DNA of 11,728 bases, taken from NCBI RefSeq assembly GCF_020216885.1, contig NZ_JAIWON010000095.1, forward strand, positions 1 to 11,728, read 5' to 3'. Of the stretch, positions 1-5,915 are shown piece after piece. The position numbers and the translations under genes were made by a program. Each line of letters starts with the position of its first letter. Positions within the stretch are counted from its first letter, which is position 1. Source of the DNA: Zymomonas sp. (GTDB lineage: Bacteria > Pseudomonadota > Alphaproteobacteria > Sphingomonadales > Sphingomonadaceae). Below the pieces are notes generated by a model. The model was not told the origin of the DNA. It did not search any database and worked only from the letters and a program-made list of their open reading frames with translations.

Positions 1-911
1 GTGATGGCTTCTGTGACCGGATGTTCGACCTGAAGACGGGTATTCATTTCGATGAAATAGAATTGCCCATTTTCATATAAGAACTCAATCGTACCCGCGC
101 CGCGATACTGCATATCGGACATGGCCTTGGCAACGATACCGCCCATCTCTTCGCGTTGTTCTGCAGAGATAACGGGTGAGGGGGCTTCTTCTAGCACTTT
201 TTGATGGCGGCGCTGTAAGGAACAATCGCGTTCACCCAAATGGATGGCCTGACCTTCGCCATCTCCAAAAATCTGGAATTCGATATGGCGCGGGGCGGCC
301 AGATATTTTTCCATATAAATGGTGTCATCACCAAAGGCAGCTTTAGCCTCGGATTTGGCTTGTGCCATCAGGCTTTCGAGTTCGCCTTCGCTTTGGACGA
401 CTTTCATCCCGCGACCACCACCACCGGAAGCCGCCTTAATCAGCACAGGATAGCCGATTTCTGCCGCGACAGCCTTGGCTTCGTTGATTTCGTGAAGGGG
501 CCCGTCTGATCCCGGAACCAGCGGTAGGCCGAGTTTCCCCGCCGTCCGCTTGGCTTCGACCTTGTCGCCCATAATACGGATATGTTCCGGCTTGGGCCCA
601 ATCCAGATCAATTCATGGCTTTCGACGATTTCCGCAAAGCGGGCATTTTCAGACAAAAAGCCATAGCCCGGATGAATAGCATCGGCACCAGAAATTTCGG
701 CAGCAGCGATGATATTCGGGATGTTCAGATAGCTTTCACCAGCGGGTGCGGGCCCGATGCAGACAGTTTCATCCGCCAAACGGACATGCATGGCATCGTC
801 ATCGGCAGTCGAATGCACCGCTACCGTTGCGATTCCCATTTCATGACAAGCACGATGGATACGAAGGGCGATTTCACCACGATTGGCGATAAGAATTTTT
901 TTGATGGCCAC
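1..911 (-). CDS. accC: Biotin carboxylase subunit of acetyl-CoA carboxylase, N-terminal part (cut by window edge)
   Basis: AccC carboxylates the biotin on AccB using ATP and bicarbonate, the first half-reaction of malonyl-CoA synthesis. I translated the reverse strand by hand. It opens [20 protein letters not shown], the classic start of this family, and stays open for 303 codons to the window edge; the C-terminal third (about 145 residues) lies outside. Visible signatures are the glycine-rich ATP-grasp loop GGGGRGM (163-169) after Lys159, His209, the RHQK segment, Glu276, Glu288, and the catalytic stretch NTRLQVEH with Arg292 and Glu296. These residue numbers nearly coincide with the E. coli enzyme. 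The start is a GTG four bases after the accB stop, so translation is probably coupled; the upstream Shine-Dalgarno is weak (AGAG). No other in-frame start fits the family N-terminus. Identity is certain; the exact start is very likely. Confidence 0.97.
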   Translation of the reverse strand, partial: MAIKKILIANRGEIALRIHRACHEMGIATVAVHSTADDDAMHVRLADETVCIGPAPAGESYLNIPNIIAAAEISGADAIHPGYGFLSENARFAEIVESHELIWIGPKPEHIRIMGDKVEAKRTAGKLGLPLVPGSDGPLHEINEAKAVAAEIGYPVLIKAASGGGGRGMKVVQSEGELESLMAQAKSEAKAAFGDDTIYMEKYLAAPRHIEFQIFGDGEGQAIHLGERDCSLQRRHQKVLEEAPSPVISAEQREEMGGIVAKAMSDMQYRGAGTIEFLYENGQFYFIEMNTRLQVEHPVTEAI

Positions 912-915
912 GGAA

Positions 916-1398
916 TTACTCTATTACCACCAGCGGCTGATCGAATTCGACCGGCTGGGCGTTTTCAACCATAATTGATGAGATGATCCCGCTTTTGGGT
1001 GTTATGATCGGATTCATCACTTTCATGGCTTCGACAATGAGCAGGGTTGCACCTTTTTCGACCTTGTCACCGACATGGACAAAATTAGAAGCGCCCGGTT
1101 CCGGTGCCAGATAAGCCGTACCAACCATAGGCGAATAGACTGTGCCGGGATGATTCGCGGCTTCAGCAACAGGTGCCACCACAGGCGCGGCCGGTGCTGT
1201 GTTCATCGCTGCCTGCTGCATCGGGGCAACTGGAATAGTCTGTGGCTGGGCATAGACGGTAGCGTTGCGAACGACACGAATACGGCGGTCGCCATCCTGC
1301 ACTTCAATTTCAGTCAGGTTCGTCGCATCCAATAAAGTTGCGAGTTGATTCACTAATTCGGGATCGACTTGCATAGCTTCTTTGTGTTTTTCTGTCAT
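916..1398 (-). CDS. accB: Biotin carboxyl carrier protein of acetyl-CoA carboxylase
   Basis: AccB carries the biotin that shuttles CO2 from biotin carboxylase to the carboxyltransferase. The 160-residue product has an N-terminal region ([20 protein letters not shown]), a flexible Ala/Pro/Val-rich linker (about residues 50-80) and a C-terminal biotinyl domain. The biotinylation motif EAMKVMN places the target lysine at residue 126, about 35 residues from the C-terminus as is normal. I chose the ATG at 1398. A GTG lies 12 bases further upstream (1410) in frame, but it has no ribosome binding site, whereas the ATG has GTGAG seven bases before it, and that GTGAG overlaps the GTG. accC follows after four bases. 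The gene lies 95 bases downstream of aroQ on the same strand and is probably co-transcribed with it. Confidence 0.96.
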   Translation of the reverse strand: MTEKHKEAMQVDPELVNQLATLLDATNLTEIEVQDGDRRIRVVRNATVYAQPQTIPVAPMQQAAMNTAPAAPVVAPVAEAANHPGTVYSPMVGTAYLAPEPGASNFVHVGDKVEKGATLLIVEAMKVMNPIITPKSGIISSIMVENAQPVEFDQPLVVIE

Positions 1399-1424
1399 TC
1401 TTACGCTCACGAAAATTATTCCGG

Positions 1425-1474
1425 CTATCCGGCATTTATTAATTGTTAAGGCATAAACTGTAATAACCGGATAG
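1425..1474 (-). promoter_or_regulatory. Long inverted repeat in the aroQ-accB intergenic leader
   Basis: CTATCCGG (1425-1432) is the exact reverse complement of CCGGATAG (1467-1474). Inside it, TTATTA (1436-1441) pairs with TAATAA (1461-1466), leaving a three-base bulge on one side and a loop of about 19 bases. On the accB message this would be a 14-bp bulged stem just upstream of the ribosome binding site. A competing small hairpin, CCGG-CTAT-CCGG at 1421-1432, reuses one arm. No T-run follows on the minus strand, so it is not a standard terminator. A role in mRNA processing or in setting the accB:aroQ ratio is inference. Confidence 0.45.
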
Positions 1475-1493
1475 TTATACGGTTTCTGCCATG

Positions 1494-1934
1494 TCAGAGC
1501 TTGGCGGCGGCGTCCAGCGCAAGAGAGTAACTTTCTGCGCCGAATCCGGAAATTGTCCCCAATGCGGCCTCTCCGACATAGCTTTTATGACGAAAAGCCT
1601 CGCGGGCATGGGGATTGGAAAGATGCACTTCAATCACCGGCACCGTTATAGCTCTGATCGCATCATAGATCGCAACGGACGTATGCGTATAGGCCGCTGC
1701 GTTCAAGATAACGGCCTTTGCCTTTACAGCTTGAGCCTCCTGTAGCCAATCAATTAATGCCCCTTCGTGATTAGATTGTCTTATCTCGACGGTAACATCA
1801 AGTTTTTCTGCTTGAAGTTTTAATTTGTTAGCAATGTCTTCTAGCGTTTGATGCCCGTAGATCGTCGGTTCGCGTAATCCCAAGAGATTAAGATTAGGCC
1901 CGTTTAAAATAAATATGGTCGGCTTTTTGGCCAT
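1494..1934 (-). CDS. aroQ: Type II 3-dehydroquinate dehydratase
   Basis: This enzyme converts 3-dehydroquinate to 3-dehydroshikimate, the third step of the shikimate pathway. The 146-residue product has the usual type II length. It shows the hallmark N-terminus [20 protein letters not shown], with Arg21 and the catalytic Tyr26, then SNHEG (54-58), an [11 protein letters not shown] segment, and the catalytic His109 in [12 protein letters not shown] chose the ATG at 1934 because GGAAG stands seven bases before it and [14 protein letters not shown] matches the family start. A TTG at 2000 would add 22 unrelated residues, and it lies on the probable -35 box of the gene's own promoter. It is the first gene of a minus-strand group with accB and accC, an arrangement I recall from other alphaproteobacteria. 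Confidence 0.97.
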   Translation of the reverse strand: MAKKPTIFILNGPNLNLLGLREPTIYGHQTLEDIANKLKLQAEKLDVTVEIRQSNHEGALIDWLQEAQAVKAKAVILNAAAYTHTSVAIYDAIRAITVPVIEVHLSNPHAREAFRHKSYVGEAALGTISGFGAESYSLALDAAAKL

Positions 1935-1948
1935 GATGTTACTTCCGG

Positions 1949-1978
1949 TTGCGAGTAGGGGTAAAGGCTCTTTATAGA
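1949..1978 (+). promoter_or_regulatory. Possible thiSG promoter overlapping the divergent aroQ promoter
   Basis: On the plus strand TTGCGA (1949-1954) is followed after 18 bases by TATAGA (1973-1978), a moderate -35/-10 pair. It shares the TTTATAGA block with the aroQ -10, so the two promoters would be face-to-face and mutually exclusive. The 78-base gap holds no recognisable TPP riboswitch. The call rests on hexamer matches only. Confidence 0.3.
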
Positions 1979-2000
1979 ACAGGTTAGATTTCTTAGGCAA
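1971..2000 (-). promoter_or_regulatory. Probable housekeeping promoter of the aroQ-accB-accC operon
   Basis: Read on the minus strand, TTGCCT (2000-1995) and TATAAA (1976-1971) are separated by 18 bases, a fair match to -35 and -10 boxes. Transcription would begin near 1964, giving a leader of about 30 bases before the aroQ ATG. This placement also argues against the upstream TTG start at 2000. Confidence 0.5.
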
Positions 2001-2012
2001 AGGCAGCTTTTC

Positions 2013-3008
2013 ATGAGTGATAGTCTCATCAATATCAAGCTAAATGGTGAACCTCATCAGGTAAAAGCCGGAATAACGATTGTGGCTTTGGCACAATCAT
2101 TAGGCTTGAATCCGGCCAAGGTGGCTGTTGAACGCAATCTCGAAATCGTGCCGCGCTCTGAACTCGGCAATGTAACTGTTGAATCGGGCGATCAATTAGA
2201 AATCGTCCATTTTGTTGGCGGAGGTGATAATTTAATGTCTGATGATAGCTGGTCTGTAGCAGGCCATACCTTCAAATCCCGCTTAATTGTCGGCACCGGT
2301 AAATACAAAGATTATGCCCAGAATGCGGCAGCGGTAAAGGCCGCAGGGGCTGAAATCGTGACTGTGGCTGTGCGTCGGGTTAATCTGACTGACACATCTG
2401 CCCCGATGTTGACCGATTATATTGATCCAAAAGAATATTGTTTTCTGCCTAATACGGCTGGTTGCTTTAATGCTGAAGAAGCTGTCAGAACCCTGCGTTT
2501 GGCACGAGAAGCCGGTGGCTGGACTTTGGTAAAGTTGGAAGTTTTGGGCGAAGCCCGCACCCTTTATCCCGATATGGTCGAAACCTTGAAGGCAACTGAA
2601 ATCCTTGTCAAAGAGGGTTTCCAGCCGATGGTCTATTGTAGCGATGATCCGATTATGGCGAAGCGTCTCGAAGAGGCGGGGGCTGTTGCTATTATGCCTT
2701 TGGGTGCGCCTATCGGTTCCGGTCTGGGATTACAAAATCCGGTGATGTTGCGTCTGATTGTTGAAGCCGCGAATGTACCCGTTCTGGTCGATGCCGGTGT
2801 CGGCACCGCTTCTGATGCAGCGGTTGCCTTGGAATTGGGCTGTGATGCCGTTTTGATGAATACGGCCATTGCCGAAGCTAAAAATCCGGTGTTGATGGCA
2901 CAGGCGATGAAATCCGCCGTTGAAGCAGGGCGTATGGCCTATTTGGCCGGACGTATGGGAAAAAGGATGTATGCTGATCCGTCCAGCCCGTTGGCGGGTC
3001 TGATCTAG
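2013..3008 (+). CDS. thiSG: Fused sulfur carrier ThiS and thiazole synthase ThiG
   Basis: The product joins two thiamine-thiazole proteins. Residues 1-71 are ThiS, a ubiquitin-like sulfur carrier ending FVGGG (Gly69-71). Residues 75-331 are ThiG, a TIM barrel that condenses deoxyxylulose phosphate, dehydroglycine and sulfur into the thiazole. The ThiG part shows [12 protein letters not shown], the Schiff-base lysine Lys174 in LVKLEVLG, the phosphate-binding [10 protein letters not shown], and [12 protein letters not shown]. Both halves have normal length and key residues; only a three-residue DNL linker separates them. Unfused ThiS needs a free C-terminal Gly-Gly for adenylation by ThiF, so the fusion is biochemically puzzling. 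A strong GGAGGTGAT precedes an in-frame ATG (2235) at the ThiG start, so free ThiG could also be made. The start at 2013 has only a weak ribosome binding site. Fusions of this type are, as I recall, annotated elsewhere as bifunctional sulfur carrier/thiazole synthase. Confidence 0.95.
   Translation: MSDSLINIKLNGEPHQVKAGITIVALAQSLGLNPAKVAVERNLEIVPRSELGNVTVESGDQLEIVHFVGGGDNLMSDDSWSVAGHTFKSRLIVGTGKYKDYAQNAAAVKAAGAEIVTVAVRRVNLTDTSAPMLTDYIDPKEYCFLPNTAGCFNAEEAVRTLRLAREAGGWTLVKLEVLGEARTLYPDMVETLKATEILVKEGFQPMVYCSDDPIMAKRLEEAGAVAIMPLGAPIGSGLGLQNPVMLRLIVEAANVPVLVDAGVGTASDAAVALELGCDAVLMNTAIAEAKNPVLMAQAMKSAVEAGRMAYLAGRMGKRMYADPSSPLAGLI
2220..2237 (+). promoter_or_regulatory. Internal ribosome binding site and ATG for free ThiG
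   Basis: GGAGGTGAT (2220-2228), nearly perfectly complementary to the 16S tail, stands six bases before ATG 2235, exactly where the ThiG domain begins (MSDDSW). The same bases encode the ThiS Gly-Gly-Asp end. TGA TAA at 2225-2230 lies in the -1 frame straight after the last Gly codon. Internal initiation is inference. Confidence 0.6.
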
Positions 3009-3033
3009 TATTCTATTAGAATCAAAAAACAGG

Positions 3034-3065
3034 AAAAGCAGGCCAAAAGCCTGCTTTTCTTTTTG
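3034..3065 (+). terminator. Intrinsic terminator after thiSG, probably bidirectional
   Basis: AAAAGCAGGC (3034-3043) and GCCTGCTTTT (3049-3058) form a perfect 10-bp stem with a five-base loop (CAAAA), followed by CTTTTT. On the other strand the stem is followed by CCTGTTTTTT, so it can also stop the converging minus-strand gene that ends at 3075. Confidence 0.92.
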
Positions 3066-3074
3066 GGGTCGGTT

Positions 3075-3371
3075 TTAGGCTTCAAAAACCGGAATAAGAT
3101 GCTCGCCTTTCGGTGGTTCTGAAAAATATTCATTTACCAAAGCGCGCCATTGCGGCAGGGCATCTGATTTGCGGAAGCCTTCGACATGGGCTTCTATTGA
3201 TTCCCAACGGATAACCAGACAAAAGCGGCCGTTATGTTCGTGAGAGCGGGTCAGAGTCATGCCTTCGCAACCCGGAGAATTGAGAAATAATGGTTTTGCC
3301 TTTTCAACAGCAGCGATAAAAGAATCTTCTGAATTTTCCTTAATAGGAATCTGCAAGAATTCATAAATCAT
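3075..3371 (-). CDS. Antibiotic biosynthesis monooxygenase (ABM) domain protein
   Basis: The 98-residue product looks like a single ABM domain, a dimeric alpha-beta ferredoxin-like fold found in heme-degrading and quinol-type monooxygenases and in many small proteins without a known substrate. Supporting features are the family length, the opening beta-strand followed by a helix (MIYEFLQIPIKENSEDSF), SPGCEGMTLTRS in the middle, a strand with FCLVIRWES, and a helix with the family-style HVEGFRKSDALPQW. It has no signal peptide, so it is probably cytosolic. GGGAG lies seven bases before the ATG. It stands alone between a convergent terminator and its own good promoter, divergent from the stress gene at 3592. 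The substrate cannot be read from the sequence, and a non-enzymatic role is possible. Confidence 0.8.
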   Translation of the reverse strand: MIYEFLQIPIKENSEDSFIAAVEKAKPLFLNSPGCEGMTLTRSHEHNGRFCLVIRWESIEAHVEGFRKSDALPQWRALVNEYFSEPPKGEHLIPVFEA

Positions 3372-3400
3372 ACAACAACTCCCAATCTCTTTAGCAAAGA

Positions 3401-3429
3401 ATCATAAGTTTGTTAAATTTTCCTGTAAA
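3401..3429 (-). promoter_or_regulatory. Strong housekeeping promoter of the ABM-domain gene
   Basis: On the minus strand TTTACA (3429-3424) and TATGAT (3406-3401) are separated by exactly 17 bases, five of six matches each to the -35 and -10 consensus. The predicted start near 3394 gives a leader of about 23 bases. A 12-bp palindrome TAAAAATTTTTA (3449-3460) lies just upstream and could act as an AT-rich upstream element. Confidence 0.65.
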
Positions 3430-3468
3430 TTGTAAAAAGCCTTTGCGGTAAAAATTTTTATATTTCTG

Positions 3469-3494
3469 GGAACCTATTTCTCTTCTCCTTCGTT
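3469..3494 (+). promoter_or_regulatory. EcfG-type general stress response promoter of the csbD gene
   Basis: GGAAC (3469-3473), 17 bases, CGTT (3491-3494) is an exact match to the alphaproteobacterial EcfG sigma consensus (GGAAC, 16-17 bases, CGTT). The -35 also continues GGAACC as is common. Transcription would start near 3500, giving a leader of about 90 bases before the csbD ATG. It was the only exact spaced match I found in a search of both strands by eye. Confidence 0.75.
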
Positions 3495-3591
3495 GGTAAA
3501 GTATTGATCGAATGTTGATGGTTTCACTTAAAGAAAAGCGGCTTTATTTTAAGTCGTGTTTAAGTGTCTTAATTAAATGGAGGAGGTAGAT

Positions 3592-3864
3592 ATGTCAGGC
3601 ACCTACAATAAAATTAAAGGGACTGCACAGAAAGCCGTCGGCGTAGGCAAAGAAGAAGTCGGTAAGGCGATTGACGATCCCGAATTGCAGAGCAAGGGTA
3701 TTCTTGAGCAGGCTCAAGGTGCAGCTTCAAAGGCGTTCGGTAATGCCAAGGAAGCTATCAGTGATGGTATTGATAAAGCCAAAGATGCTTTGGAAGACCT
3801 GAAAGACAGCGCTCAGGAAAAATTTGAAGATATTAAAGAATCTGTCGAGAAAAAGACGAAATAA
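3592..3864 (+). CDS. csbD: CsbD-family stress protein
   Basis: The 90-residue, highly charged, low-complexity protein begins MSGTYNKIKGTAQKAVG, the CsbD-family opening in which a KIKG/KGT-type segment is followed by repeated Lys/Glu/Ala helices. It continues with repeated DKAKDALEDLKDSAQ-like amphipathic stretches to a Lys-rich end (EKKTK). CsbD proteins are small, hydrophilic and induced by general stress; in Bacillus the namesake is controlled by sigma B, and the molecular function is unknown. I start it at ATG 3592 because GGAGGAGGT (3579-3587) is an excellent ribosome binding site five bases upstream; an in-frame ATG at 3577 would sit just before that site and lacks its own. The EcfG promoter 100 bases upstream fits a stress role. 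A terminator follows at 3926. Confidence 0.88.
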   Translation: MSGTYNKIKGTAQKAVGVGKEEVGKAIDDPELQSKGILEQAQGAASKAFGNAKEAISDGIDKAKDALEDLKDSAQEKFEDIKESVEKKTK

Positions 3865-3925
3865 CGTCCGGTAATACTCATATAGCTTATATCCTATAAT
3901 TTCACCCTTATCCCTGAATTCCTTG

Positions 3926-3953
3926 GGCGTCGGTTTTCTTAACCGGCGCCTTT
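3926..3953 (+). terminator. Probable terminator after csbD
   Basis: GGCGTCGGTT (3926-3935) pairs with AACCGGCGCC (3941-3950), ten pairs including one G-T, with a five-base loop (TTCTT). The T tract is short (TTT, then CCCC), so termination may be incomplete. Confidence 0.7.
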
Positions 3954-4096
3954 CCCCATTTTGGAATATTTTATTTTAGAATTTTGATTGGTGAGGGAAC
4001 GGGTCACTTTCTTATGATTTGGGGATGATATAGAAGCGGCACTCATTTTGTCGCGTCTTTTGGCCTTTTGCTTGCTAAAAAGATGATTCTTGTTCA

Positions 4097-4137
4097 TGTC
4101 ATGCGTGACAAGGTCAGGAGATCAAGCTGTCCTGACC
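4097..4137 (+). promoter_or_regulatory. Tandem inverted repeats in the prfC leader
   Basis: TGTCA-TGCG-TGACA (4097-4110) is followed one base later by GGTCAGGA (4112-4119) and its perfect complement TCCTGACC (4130-4137) around a ten-base loop. A weaker CTAT/ATAG or ATCG/CGAT pair follows at 4141-4157. There is no T-run, so terminator activity is unlikely; operator or leader-RNA structure is possible. Function is unknown. Confidence 0.4.
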
Positions 4138-4195
4138 CGACTATCGTTTATAGCGATGGATTTTCCCAACAGGCTTCTTTTTGAATTCAGGTTTC

Positions 4196-5785
4196 ATGAC
4201 TGCTCATTCTTCACGCCCAGATAGACGCACATTCGCTATTATTTCCCATCCTGATGCCGGTAAAACAACGCTTACCGAAAAATTGCTGTATTTCGGTGGT
4301 GCTATCCATCTGGCCGGTGAGGTGAAAGCCCGTGGTGACAATCGCCGCGCGCGTTCAGACTGGATGAAAATCGAACAGCAACGCGGTATTTCGGTTACCT
4401 CTTCGGTGATGACCTTTGAATATGATGGTTTGACCTTCAATCTATTGGATACACCGGGGCATGAAGATTTTTCCGAGGATACCTATCGCACTTTGACCGC
4501 CGTTGATTCTGCGGTCATGGTCATTGATGCTGCCCGTGGTATTGAAGCCCAGACCCGTAAATTATTCGAGGTTTGCCGCCTGCGGTCGGTGCCGATTATT
4601 ACCTTTATCAATAAAGTGGATCGTGAAGGCCGACCTATCTTTGAATTGCTCGATGAGATTGCCGATCAGTTGGCTTTGGATGTTAGCCCGATGGTTTGGC
4701 CTGTCGGTATGGGTGGCCTGTTTGAAGGGCTTTACGATATTGAGCATAAGAAGCTGTTGAAGCCGTCAAAAGAAGATAATCATGCCTATCGCGGGGATGC
4801 GACGGTTATTTCCGGTTTGGATGATCCCAAATTGGAAAGCCTTATTTCAGAAAATGCTCGCCAGAATTTAAAAGAAGAAGTCGAGTTAGCGGAAGTCGGT
4901 TATGCCGAATTTGACGAAAAAGCCTATCAATCTGGCGATTTGACACCAGTCTATTTTGGGTCGGCTTTGAAAGATTTTGGTGTTGAACAGTTGATTTCTG
5001 CCATTGCGCGCCATGCACCGGGCCCTCGACCACAGCCTGCTGACCCAGAGCCAGTAAACCCCGATGATCCTTCTGTGAATGGTTTTATCTTTAAAGTGCA
5101 GGCCAATATGAATCCGGCACATCGGGATCGTGTGGCCTTTATGCGGCTTTGTTCTGGTCGGTTCCGCCGTGGTATGAAGTTGAACCAGATTGGGACAGGG
5201 AAAGCAATTTCCATTCATAGCCCGATTTTGTTTTTTGCCCAGAATCGTGAAGTTGCCGACGAAGCCTTTCCTGGGGATATTATCGGTATTCCGAACCATG
5301 GCACTTTGAGGGTTGGCGATACCTTGAGCGAGAATAGTCAGGATTTGACCTTTACGGGGTTGCCTGACTTTGCACCTGAAATTTTGCGGCGTGTTGTTTT
5401 GTCTGACCCGACAAAATCAAAGCAATTACGAAAAGCGCTGGATGATATGGCAGAAGAGGGTATTATCCGCGTCTTTCATCCAGTAATCGGCGGGCAGTGG
5501 ATTATCGGTGTTGTCGGGCAGTTGCAGTTGGAAGTCTTTATTTCTCGATTGGATGCCGAATATCGGGTGGCTGCGGCATTGGAACCGTCGCCATGGCAGA
5601 CGGCACGCTGGCTGTCTTGTGATGATCCCAAAATATTGGCCAATTTTATCGCGACGCATCAGTCTTCCATTGCAGAAGACCGTGATAAAGCCCCGATCTT
5701 TATGGCAAAAGATGGCTGGGAATTGAATTACGTTTCCGAACGTAATAGCGATATTCGTTTCTTGGCCACCCGTGAAAGACGCTAA
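4196..5785 (+). CDS. prfC: Peptide chain release factor 3
   Basis: RF3 is a translational GTPase that recycles RF1 and RF2 from the ribosome after peptide release. The 529-residue product (E. coli is also 529) carries all GTPase motifs: P-loop SHPDAGKTT (17-25), switch region with QQRGISVTSS (61-70), DTPGHEDFSEDTYRT (85-99) and NKVD (139-142). Domain II contains KVQANMNPAHRDRVAFMRLCSG and domain III continues to the end (TARWLSCDDP, RFLATRERR), all closely resembling the E. coli protein from memory. I start at ATG 4196, whose protein begins MTAHSSRPDRRTFAIISHPD; an in-frame TTG at 4181 would add only five residues. AGG stands a few bases upstream, a weak ribosome binding site. It appears monocistronic, with structured sequence on both sides. 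Confidence 0.97.
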   Translation: MTAHSSRPDRRTFAIISHPDAGKTTLTEKLLYFGGAIHLAGEVKARGDNRRARSDWMKIEQQRGISVTSSVMTFEYDGLTFNLLDTPGHEDFSEDTYRTLTAVDSAVMVIDAARGIEAQTRKLFEVCRLRSVPIITFINKVDREGRPIFELLDEIADQLALDVSPMVWPVGMGGLFEGLYDIEHKKLLKPSKEDNHAYRGDATVISGLDDPKLESLISENARQNLKEEVELAEVGYAEFDEKAYQSGDLTPVYFGSALKDFGVEQLISAIARHAPGPRPQPADPEPVNPDDPSVNGFIFKVQANMNPAHRDRVAFMRLCSGRFRRGMKLNQIGTGKAISIHSPILFFAQNREVADEAFPGDIIGIPNHGTLRVGDTLSENSQDLTFTGLPDFAPEILRRVVLSDPTKSKQLRKALDDMAEEGIIRVFHPVIGGQWIIGVVGQLQLEVFISRLDAEYRVAAALEPSPWQTARWLSCDDPKILANFIATHQSSIAEDRDKAPIFMAKDGWELNYVSERNSDIRFLATRERR

Positions 5786-5813
5786 TGGATATAGAGGCGA
5801 TAATCTTTATATT

Positions 5814-5846
5814 CTTGTAAATGTTGCGTTAAATTACTTTTACAAG
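5814..5846 (+). repeat. Perfect 8-bp inverted repeat downstream of prfC
   Basis: CTTGTAAA (5814-5821) and TTTACAAG (5839-5846) are exact reverse complements separated by 17 bases. It could be part of the prfC 3' end or an operator for the next gene; the sequence alone does not decide. Confidence 0.35.
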
Positions 5847-5865
5847 CGCGATTTATTCAATAGTG

Positions 5866-5915
5866 AAATGGCGTGTTTACCTTGCAATGGATAGATAGGG
5901 ACGCGCCATTTTTCT
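5866..5915 (+). terminator. Hairpin with T-run: prfC terminator or leader hairpin of next gene
   Basis: AAATGGCG (5866-5873) is perfectly complementary to CGCCATTT (5904-5911). With G-T pairs the stem extends to 13 bp (5866-5878 with 5899-5911), leaving a 20-base loop, and TTTTCTG continues downstream. It fits a prfC terminator with a large loop. The 3' arm also covers the likely ribosome binding site AGGGA (5897-5901) and the putative ATT start (5908) of the next gene, so it could instead hide that start in the message. Confidence 0.45.

Larger units (their letters stand above)
3865..4195. other. 331-base intergenic stretch between csbD and prfC
   Basis: No credible coding frame was seen. 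It contains the csbD terminator (3926-3955), an AT-rich segment without a convincing sigma-70 promoter, and two or three back-to-back small hairpins at 4097-4157 just before prfC. The prfC promoter must lie in 3960-4150, but I cannot place it. Confidence 0.6.

Noticed and set aside
1935..2000. Upstream TTG start for aroQ at 2000
   Set aside because: It adds 22 unrelated residues, overlaps the likely -35 box, and the ATG at 1934 has its own ribosome binding site and the family N-terminus.
1935..2012. TPP riboswitch upstream of thiSG
   Set aside because: The gap is only 78 bases and has no CTGAGA or matching conserved thi-box segments.
3577..3591. ATG at 3577 as csbD start
   Set aside because: It lies next to the strong Shine-Dalgarno that serves ATG 3592; it would need a site further upstream that is not there.
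3872..3900. Perfect TATAAT at 3895-3900 as a promoter
   Set aside because: No -35 at a suitable distance, and a terminator lies just downstream.
3995..4020. Second GGAAC (3996-4000) as an EcfG promoter for prfC
   Set aside because: No CGTT at 16-17 bases downstream.
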